From Thermomonas sp. (GTDB lineage: Bacteria; Pseudomonadota; Gammaproteobacteria; Xanthomonadales; Xanthomonadaceae), in NCBI RefSeq assembly GCF_029945965.1, contig NZ_JAQSDO010000015.1:1057952-1121951 (forward strand): a stretch of DNA of 64,000 nt. The letters run 5' to 3'. The notes under the pieces are model-generated. The model was not told the origin of the DNA. It did no database searches and was given only the letters and a program-made list of their open reading frames with translations. The translations under genes were made by a program, and so were the position numbers. Positions 58,503 to 64,000 of this stretch are shown here, in pieces; the first letter of the stretch is position 1; each line of letters begins with the position of its first letter.

Positions 58503-59542
58503 ACCAGCGCCCACCACAATCGCCACATTTGCTGGATGCCGAGGAACGCGCGCTGGCCAAGGCCTTGCCGCGCCTGCACGGCCGCACCGCGCCCGCTCCC
58601 GATCTGGATGCAAGCATCCTGGCTGCTGCTCAGGCAGCGGTACGTCCTGCCAGGCCGGCAAAGTCCCCGACCAGGCCGCGCGTCAGCTGGATCGCCCCGA
58701 TTGCGCTGGCGGCGTCAATGGTCCTGGCAGTGAGCATGGCCTGGCAGCTGCGACCATTGCCTGGCTTGGAAGCCGCCCAGCCAGCAGCTCAGCCTGACGC
58801 GAGCGACACGCAGGCGGTGCGCATGTTCGAGTCCCTTCCTACCGACATACCAGTGCCGATGGTGCAATCGAAACCGGCACCTGTGCCGGTACCGTCAATC
58901 GCGCCCGCACCCCAGCAAGCCACTTCGTCCGTAGTCGGCGCGCAGGAAGCCTTGCCACCTGCCGATGATCAATCATTGCAGACGCCCGTCCCGCTGCTCT
59001 CACCATCCGCGCGCCCGATAGCTGCAGCGCCGTCATCGCCAGCGCCGCCTGCACCGACTTCAGCGATGTCGGCAGAAGCCGCATCGGGCGCAGCACCGCC
59101 GGCCAAGACCCTGGACCCCCTGCGTGCAAGCGATCGCACCATGCGTGCACGCACGACCGCGCCTGCAGCCGCTGCCAAAGCCAGTAGCGATTTCATGGTG
59201 CGCGACGACGCACCTGCTGCAGACAAGTCAGGCGTGGCGGACAGTGCCCGACAAGCCGCGGCCAATGCGGTGCGGCCAGCGCCAGCGGCGCCAGTGCCCC
59301 CGGTCGGGCGCAACGAAGCCGAACTGGCAGCCGATGCCGGCTTCGTCGACGATCCCGGCGTGGACATTCCACCCGCCACCGCGGCATCGCCCGCTGTGCG
59401 CGATGCCTGGCTGCATCGCATCGGCGAGTTGCTGGAACAGGGCAAGCGTCAGGATGCCAAGGCCAGCCTGGCCGAATTCAGGCGCCGCTATCCTGCCGCA
59501 GTGCTGCCACCTGCGCTGCATGCGCTCGAAATCGAACACTGA
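58499..59542 (+). CDS. Putative anti-sigma factor, single-pass with Ala/Pro-rich periplasmic region
   Basis: A 347-residue protein. About 60 cytoplasmic residues precede one membrane helix (WIAPIALAASMVLAVSMAWQL, about 64-84). A low-complexity Ala/Pro/Ser segment of some 200 residues follows. It ends in a small helical tail (DAWLHRIGELLEQGKRQDAKASLAEFRRRYP, TPR-like). No HxxxCxxC zinc motif is present. The 4-nt overlap with the sigma factor, the membrane topology and the cytoplasmic N-terminus make the anti-sigma role likely, but sequence similarity to characterised families is not evident. Confidence 0.7.
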   Translation: MNQRPPQSPHLLDAEERALAKALPRLHGRTAPAPDLDASILAAAQAAVRPARPAKSPTRPRVSWIAPIALAASMVLAVSMAWQLRPLPGLEAAQPAAQPDASDTQAVRMFESLPTDIPVPMVQSKPAPVPVPSIAPAPQQATSSVVGAQEALPPADDQSLQTPVPLLSPSARPIAAAPSSPAPPAPTSAMSAEAASGAAPPAKTLDPLRASDRTMRARTTAPAAAAKASSDFMVRDDAPAADKSGVADSARQAAANAVRPAPAAPVPPVGRNEAELAADAGFVDDPGVDIPPATAASPAVRDAWLHRIGELLEQGKRQDAKASLAEFRRRYPAAVLPPALHALEIEH

Positions 59543-59578
59543 CTGCCGCTGCAGCCGGTGCACCGTTAACATGTACGG

Positions 59579-61345
59579 ATGAATTCCCCCACGCCGGCGC
59601 CGGCCAAGGCGCCCATCGGTTCCCTGCGCGCACTGTGGCCATTCGTGCGCAGGTATCGCGGCCTGTTCATCGCCTGGCTGCTGGCGCTGTCGCTGTCCTC
59701 CAGTGCATCGCTGAGCCTGCCGTTCGCCTTCCGCATCATGATCGACGAGGGCTTCAGTAGCGGCAGTGCCGGCAGCATCGACCGCGCCTTCCTGCTCCTG
59801 TTCGTGGTGGCACTGGTGCTCGCGCTCGGCACTGCTACGCGCTTCTTCTTCGTCTCGATCTTGGGCGAACGGGTTGTCGCGGACTTGCGCACCGAACTCT
59901 ATGCACACCTGATCAGCCTGGATGCCGGTTTCTACGATCGCACCCGCAGTGGAGAACTGGTCTCGCGCCTGACCTCCGACGTCGAGCTGATCCGCAACAT
60001 CATCGGCAGCGTCATGTCGATCGCCTTGCGCAGCACGATTACCGCCATCGGCGCAATGGTGTTGCTGTTCGTCACCAGCCCGAGGCTGGCGGCGTGGGCG
60101 CTGATTGGCATCCCATTGGCGGTGCTGCCGGTGATCTTCGGCGCACGCAAGATCCGCAAGATTTCGCGCAGCAACCAGGACCGTATCGCCGATGCGAATG
60201 CGCTGGCCACGGAAACCCTTGGCGCGGTGCGCACGGTGCAGGCGCATGCCCGCGAAGGCTATGAGCGTGGGCGTTTCGCCAATGCGGTCGACATCGCCGT
60301 GGGCACCGCGCGCAAGCGGATCGGCGCACAGGCACTGATGACCGGCGCCACGATTACGCTGTTTTTCGGCGCGATAACGCTGGTGCTGTGGTCTGGTGCG
60401 CATGACGTGATTGCCGGGCGCATGAGCGCCGGCACACTGATCCAGTTCGTGCTGTATGCACTGTTCGGCGGTGGCTCGGTGGCGGCGCTGGCCGAGGTCT
60501 GGAATGAACTGCAGAAAGCGGCGGGCGGCATGGGCCGGATCAACGATCTGCTGCAGGAACGCCCAGGGATTGTTGCTCCCGCAAATCCACGTGTACTGCC
60601 ATCGCCCGTGCGCGGCGAGATCAGATTCGACGATGTCACTTTCCATTACCCGCAGCGCCCGGAAGCTCCGGCGCTTGAAGGTTTCAACCTGCATGTGCGG
60701 CCGGGCGAAACCGTGGCGCTGGTCGGCCCCTCCGGCGCCGGCAAGAGCACGGTCTTCACCCTGTTGCTGCGCTTCCACGATCCGCAACTTGGCCACGTCA
60801 GCGTAGATGGCATTGACCTGCGTGAACTTGATCCCGCGCTGCTGCGCGATGCGATCGCCCTCGTTCCGCAACAACCGACGCTGTTTGCCGCCAGCGCCGC
60901 CGATAACATCCGCTATGGCCGCCTGGACGCGACCGATGCAGAGGTCCACCAGGCTGCCGAATCCGCCGAGGCCGACGGCTTCCTGGATGCATTGAAAGAC
61001 GGTTTCGCCAGCGAGCTTGGCGAACGCGGCACACGCCTGTCCGGCGGCCAGCAGCAACGCGTGGCCATTGCCCGCGCCCTGCTCAAGGACGCGCCGGTGC
61101 TGCTGCTGGACGAGGCGACTTCCGCGCTCGACGCGCAGAGCGAACGCGCGGTGCAGCATGCACTGGAAAACCTGATGGCGGGGCGCACCACGCTGGTAAT
61201 CGCGCATCGCCTGGCCACCGTGCTGATGGCCGACCGCATCGTGGTGATGGACGCCGGCCGCATCGTCGCAGAGGGCACGCATCAGCAGTTGCTGGCACAG
61301 CACGGGCTGTATGCAGAGCTGGCACGGCTGCAGTTCCTTGATTGA
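59579..61345 (+). CDS. ABC exporter, fused membrane and ATPase domains (half-transporter, MsbA-like)
   Basis: A 588-residue homodimeric exporter. The type 1 exporter membrane domain (about 30-320) includes LDAGFYDRTRSGELVSRLTSDVELIRNIIG. The ATPase (about 340-588) has Walker A GPSGAGKST, the signature LSGGQQQR, Walker B LLLDEATSALD and the H-loop IAHRL. Same strand and 36 bp after the anti-sigma gene, so possibly part of that regulon. The family includes lipid and multidrug exporters; substrate is unknown. Confidence 0.93.
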   Translation: MNSPTPAPAKAPIGSLRALWPFVRRYRGLFIAWLLALSLSSSASLSLPFAFRIMIDEGFSSGSAGSIDRAFLLLFVVALVLALGTATRFFFVSILGERVVADLRTELYAHLISLDAGFYDRTRSGELVSRLTSDVELIRNIIGSVMSIALRSTITAIGAMVLLFVTSPRLAAWALIGIPLAVLPVIFGARKIRKISRSNQDRIADANALATETLGAVRTVQAHAREGYERGRFANAVDIAVGTARKRIGAQALMTGATITLFFGAITLVLWSGAHDVIAGRMSAGTLIQFVLYALFGGGSVAALAEVWNELQKAAGGMGRINDLLQERPGIVAPANPRVLPSPVRGEIRFDDVTFHYPQRPEAPALEGFNLHVRPGETVALVGPSGAGKSTVFTLLLRFHDPQLGHVSVDGIDLRELDPALLRDAIALVPQQPTLFAASAADNIRYGRLDATDAEVHQAAESAEADGFLDALKDGFASELGERGTRLSGGQQQRVAIARALLKDAPVLLLDEATSALDAQSERAVQHALENLMAGRTTLVIAHRLATVLMADRIVVMDAGRIVAEGTHQQLLAQHGLYAELARLQFLD

Positions 61346-61385
61346 AGCGGGACATGCGTGATCGTGCCTTGAAAGGGACACACTC

Positions 61386-62420
61386 ATGAGCCAGGTACTG
61401 GTTACCGGCGGCAGCGGTTTCATCGGTGGCCATGCGATCGCACAACTGCTCGCGCAAGGCCATGTTGTGCATGCAAGCGTGCGCGGGCTGCAGCGAGAAT
61501 CGGCGGTACGCGCAATGCTATCGGCAGCTGGCATCAATGCTGGTGAACGCCTGCGATTCTTCGCCGCCGACCTGACCGCTGATGCCGGCTGGACCGATGC
61601 AGTAGGTGGCTGCGACTTCGTACTGCACGTGGCATCGCCATTCCCGTCGGGAATCCCAAGGCATGAGGACGACATCATCGTGCCGGCACGCGAAGGCGGC
61701 TTGCGCGTCTTGCGTGCGGCGCGCGATGCAGGCGTGCGACGGGTCGTGCTGACATCGTCGTTCGCCGCGGTCGGCTATGGCCATGGGGAACAACAAGCCG
61801 CATTCGATGAGACCACGTGGACCAACCTTGCAGGCAACGATGTTTCCGCCTACGCAAAATCCAAGACGTTGGCCGAGCGTGCGGCGTGGGATTTCATCGA
61901 ACGCGAAGGCGGAACACTGGAATTGGCTGTTGTCAATCCGGTCGGTGTGTTCGGCCCGGTCATGGGTCCCGACTACGCAACCTCGATTCTGCTGGTGCAG
62001 AAGCTGATGGATGGCGCCCTGCCTGGAAGCCCCAACCTGTGCTTCGGCGTGGTCGACGTGCGCGACGTGGTCGACCTGCACTTGCGCGCGATGGTGGATC
62101 CCGCCGCAAACGGCGAACGCTTCCTGGCAGTGGCTGGCGATTTCATGCGGATGCAAGAGATAGCCCACGTACTCAAACAGCGAATGGGCGATGCCGCACG
62201 CCGGGTACCCTCGCGCCAGCTACCGAACTGGATGGTCAGGCTGGCCGCACTGGTGGACCCGAACGTGCGCCAGATCGTGCCAGAACTGGGCAAGTACAAG
62301 AACGCGACCAGCGCCAAGGCGCGACGCGTGCTGGGCTGGTCTCCGCGCTCCAACGAGGATGCGCTGGTGGCGACAGCCGAAAGCCTGTTACAGCTTGGCT
62401 TGCTAAGAACAGCGCTCTAA
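61386..62420 (+). CDS. NAD-dependent epimerase/dehydratase (dihydroflavonol-4-reductase-like)
   Basis: A 344-residue short-chain dehydrogenase of the extended type. The Rossmann motif is VTGGSGFIGGHA, the catalytic Ser region is VLTSSFAAVGYG, and the YAKSK (YxxxK) is present. The closest-looking relatives are dihydroflavonol reductase and carbonyl/aldehyde reductases. The substrate cannot be assigned. It lies 40 bp after the ABC exporter and has AAGGGACA upstream of the ATG. The downstream hairpin at 62450-62474 ends the transcript. Confidence 0.87.
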   Translation: MSQVLVTGGSGFIGGHAIAQLLAQGHVVHASVRGLQRESAVRAMLSAAGINAGERLRFFAADLTADAGWTDAVGGCDFVLHVASPFPSGIPRHEDDIIVPAREGGLRVLRAARDAGVRRVVLTSSFAAVGYGHGEQQAAFDETTWTNLAGNDVSAYAKSKTLAERAAWDFIEREGGTLELAVVNPVGVFGPVMGPDYATSILLVQKLMDGALPGSPNLCFGVVDVRDVVDLHLRAMVDPAANGERFLAVAGDFMRMQEIAHVLKQRMGDAARRVPSRQLPNWMVRLAALVDPNVRQIVPELGKYKNATSAKARRVLGWSPRSNEDALVATAESLLQLGLLRTAL

Positions 62421-62449
62421 ACGTCAAACCAAACACGCTGCGCATAAAA

Positions 62450-62474
62450 AATGCCCCGCGCGAGGCGGGGCATT
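62450..62474. terminator. Bidirectional intrinsic terminator between the reductase and cold-shock genes
   Basis: AATGCCCCGC and GCGGGGCATT form a roughly 10-bp stem. An A-run precedes it on the plus strand (T-run for the minus-strand cold-shock gene). It sits between convergent genes. Confidence 0.8.
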
Positions 62475-62496
62475 GAATACTTGGAGTCTAGTGCAA

Positions 62497-62700
62497 TCAG
62501 ACCGGTTTGACGGACGTTGCCTGTGCACCCTTCGCGCCCTGGGTGACTTCAAAACTGACCTTCTGGCCTTCCGGCAGGCTGCGGAAGCCGGTGGAGTCGA
62601 TCGCGGAAAAATGCACGAACAGATCCGCGCTACCGTCCTCGGGCGTGATGAAACCAAAGCCCTTGGCGTCGTTGAACCATTTCACGGTGCCGTATTGCAT
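62497..62700 (-). CDS. Cold-shock domain protein (CspA family)
   Basis: A 67-residue single-strand nucleic-acid-binding protein and probable RNA chaperone. The RNA-binding motifs RNP1 (KGFGFI) and RNP2 (LFVHFSAI) are intact, framed by [12 protein letters not shown] and the closing [17 protein letters not shown]. It ends with Val rather than the E. coli CspA tail. The upstream 120 bp contain no gene and may include a long structured 5' leader, as cold-shock mRNAs often have; no specific cold-box motif was recognised. Confidence 0.95.
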   Translation of the reverse strand: MQYGTVKWFNDAKGFGFITPEDGSADLFVHFSAIDSTGFRSLPEGQKVSFEVTQGAKGAQATSVKPV

Positions 62701-62823
62701 GGTGACTATGACCTCTTGGGAATGTTGCTGGAACGTGCGTCTTCGGCACTATGGCCGGACGCACGGTGCCGAGTATGCAACAACCGTCTTCACTTGCAAC
62801 GCCCGAGCGTCGCCGTTGCCGGA

Positions 62824-63573
62824 TCAGGTCCCGAGCAAAGCGCCCAGCAGGCGAGGCACGCCGTCCATCGCGGCCGCCACGTTATCCAGCACGTCCTGCA
62901 GGGTAATGACCTCGTCCGGATCAGGACCCGCGCCTGCCGCCCAATTGGCGACGATGGCCAGGCAGGCGTAGTCCAAGCCCAATTCGCGGGCCAGGCCGGC
63001 CTCCGGCATGCCGGTCATGCCGACCAGGTCACACCCATCACGGCGCATGCGCGCGATTTCCGCCTTCGTCTCAAGCCGCGGGCCCTGGGTCGCACCGTAA
63101 CAGCCAATATTGACCAATGGCACGCAAGCGTGCGTGGCCGCGGCAATGATGCTTGCGCGCAATGCCGGCGTGTACGGATCGCCAAAATCCACGTGCAGCA
63201 CCTCGCTGCCCGGCTCTTCGCAAAAGGTGGAAATGCGGCCCCAGGTGTAGTCGATCAGCTGGTCAGGACAGGCGAGCACGCGCGGGCCGCAGTGGCTGGT
63301 GATGCCACCAACTGTGTTCAACGCCAGCACGCGCGATGCGCCGACTGCCTTCAACCCGGCAAGGTTGGCGCGGTAGTTGATCCTGTGCGGCGGCAGCGAA
63401 TGGCCTTCGCCATGCCGTGCCAGGAAGGCCACGCGCTTGCCTGCGTAGGTGCCCACACGGATCGGCCCCGAAGGCGCGCCATAGTGCGTGACGGGCTGGT
63501 GGGTCTCGACATCGCCCAGTTCGCCAAGTGCGTAAACGCCAGTGCCGCCGATTACCGCAAGTTCGATCATCAT
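62824..63573 (-). CDS. S-methyl-5'-thioinosine phosphorylase (MTAP/PNP family)
   Basis: Cleaves methylthioinosine (or methylthioadenosine) to methylthioribose-1-phosphate and a purine base. The 249-residue protein opens LAVIGGTGVYAL and has RHGEGHSLPPHRINYRANL, GGITSHCGP and GATQGPRLETKAEI. The base-binding loop near residues 210-218 is VANWAAG: Asn where adenosine-type enzymes have Asp, the feature of the inosine-specific Pseudomonas type. The gene for hypoxanthine phosphoribosyltransferase lies immediately upstream on the same strand, which supports an inosine/hypoxanthine route. Confidence 0.88.
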   Translation of the reverse strand: MMIELAVIGGTGVYALGELGDVETHQPVTHYGAPSGPIRVGTYAGKRVAFLARHGEGHSLPPHRINYRANLAGLKAVGASRVLALNTVGGITSHCGPRVLACPDQLIDYTWGRISTFCEEPGSEVLHVDFGDPYTPALRASIIAAATHACVPLVNIGCYGATQGPRLETKAEIARMRRDGCDLVGMTGMPEAGLARELGLDYACLAIVANWAAGAGPDPDEVITLQDVLDNVAAAMDGVPRLLGALLGT

Positions 63574-63643
63574 CAGGAAGCCTCGTACCAGTTCGTGGCA
63601 AATTCGAGTGCGTGCCTGCGTTGGTGGCGATTTGCCGGACTTT

Positions 63644-63663
63644 CGGCGACACGGATGTCGCCG
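63644..63663 (-). terminator. Possible terminator or attenuator between the phosphoribosyltransferase and phosphorylase genes
   Basis: CGGCGACA-CGGA-TGTCGCCG forms an 8-bp stem in the 163-bp gap. There is only a short T-run (TTT) next to it, so termination is uncertain. Confidence 0.35.
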
Positions 63664-63736
63664 AGAAGCCTACATGGACGTATTCACGGCGTGTCCGGCG
63701 AATTGCTACCGATGCAGACACGTGCCCATGCGTGCG

Positions 63737-64000
63737 TCAAAGCGCGTAAATCGCCGGCAGATTACGACCCTGTTCGTGGTAATCCATGCCGTAGCCAAAT
63801 ACATACGCATCCGGCACGTCCACGCCCACGTGGTCGGCACTGATGCCATCGACACAGCGGTCGTGTTTTTTTTCCGCTAGCACCGCGATGCGCACCTCGG
63901 CCGCGCCCTGGTCTTCGCACCAGTGCTTGATCGCCAGCAGCGTATGACCCTCGTCGATGATGTCGTCAGCCAGCAGCACCTTGCGCCCCTGCATCGGGGT
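63737..64000 (-). CDS. hpt: Hypoxanthine(-guanine) phosphoribosyltransferase (C-terminal part, runs off window)
   Basis: Converts hypoxanthine and PRPP to IMP. About 87 codons are visible. The PRPP-binding loop is VLLADDIIDEGHTLLAI and the base-binding part is VGVDVPDAYVFGYGMDYHEQGRNLPAIYAL, the usual C-terminus of the type I PRTase fold. The catalytic start of the protein lies beyond 64000. It precedes the phosphorylase gene on the same strand, making a plausible two-step salvage pair. Confidence 0.92.
   Translation of the reverse strand, partial: TPMQGRKVLLADDIIDEGHTLLAIKHWCEDQGAAEVRIAVLAEKKHDRCVDGISADHVGVDVPDAYVFGYGMDYHEQGRNLPAIYAL

Noticed and set aside
59228-61678. An 816-codon open frame antisense to the ABC exporter
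   Set aside because: It is the mirror of a well-conserved transporter in GC-rich DNA, with Arg/Gln/His-rich composition and no domain or ribosome-binding site.

Overview
The window is GC-rich chromosomal DNA with dense, mostly single-function genes. It looks like a member of the Xanthomonadaceae/Lysobacteraceae (gammaproteobacteria). Reasons: the lexA operator is the TTAG-N6-TACTA palindrome of Xanthomonas/Xylella rather than the E. coli SOS box; lexA-recA-recX-alaS-csrA is followed by tRNA-Ser and tRNA-Arg, a gammaproteobacterial order; the alpha-glucan genes resemble the Xanthomonas alpha-glucosidase/MFS/LacI cluster; and there is a quinone-type PyrD, an AmaB-like dehydrogenase and many c-di-GMP proteins. 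No prophage, CRISPR array or complete insertion sequence was seen. The only mobile-looking DNA is small palindromic REP-type repeats.

Layout. 1-5.0 kb: alpha-glucan utilisation (alpha-glucosidase, sugar transporter, lipoprotein alpha-amylase, LacI repressor) with a LacI-type operator in the divergent promoter. 5.0-11.5 kb: tRNA-Arg, tRNA-Ser, csrA, alaS, recX, recA, lexA, pncC. 11.6-17.4 kb: a TonB-dependent receptor and a DevBCA/MacB-like ABC exporter operon. 17.5-23.4 kb: a DUF2127 membrane protein, mutS, a MOSC protein, catalase, Hsp15. 23.5-30.2 kb: the ffh ... rpsP-rimM-trmD-rplS translation block, in which ffh and rpsP are separated by a GGDEF cyclase and an AhpD-like gene; then a CcsA-like membrane protein. 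30.2-35.0 kb: a MarR-controlled tripartite EmrAB-type efflux operon. 35.1-38.9 kb: a DUF4331/TPR/HupE-like module. 39.2-45.8 kb: radA, tRNA-Arg(CCU), an aldehyde dehydrogenase, a DUF4190 protein, pyrD, an interrupted murB, an EamA transporter. 45.8-59.5 kb: a signalling-rich stretch (Ser/Thr kinase with TPRs, FHA-GGDEF, PAP2 phosphatase, HD-GYP, GAF-GAF-GGDEF-EAL, ECF sigma and putative anti-sigma) with ispG and xseA embedded. 59.6-64 kb: an ABC exporter, an NAD-dependent reductase, a cold-shock protein, and methylthioinosine phosphorylase followed by hypoxanthine phosphoribosyltransferase.

Most striking observations: (1) murB, normally essential, carries a 57-bp insertion made of two perfect 22-nt inverted arms around a 13-nt loop. 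The insert keeps the reading frame and adds a single TAA stop, cutting MurB before its C-terminal domain. (2) A Ser/Thr kinase and an FHA-GGDEF cyclase are divergently paired, which suggests phospho-dependent c-di-GMP control. (3) A DUF4331-TPR-HupE operon has a canonical EF-hand loop in the periplasmic part of its membrane protein. (4) The MarR gene appears to be transcribed from a palindrome-overlapped, leaderless promoter. Start codons were chosen by eye from ribosome-binding sites and family lengths; nothing was checked against a database.
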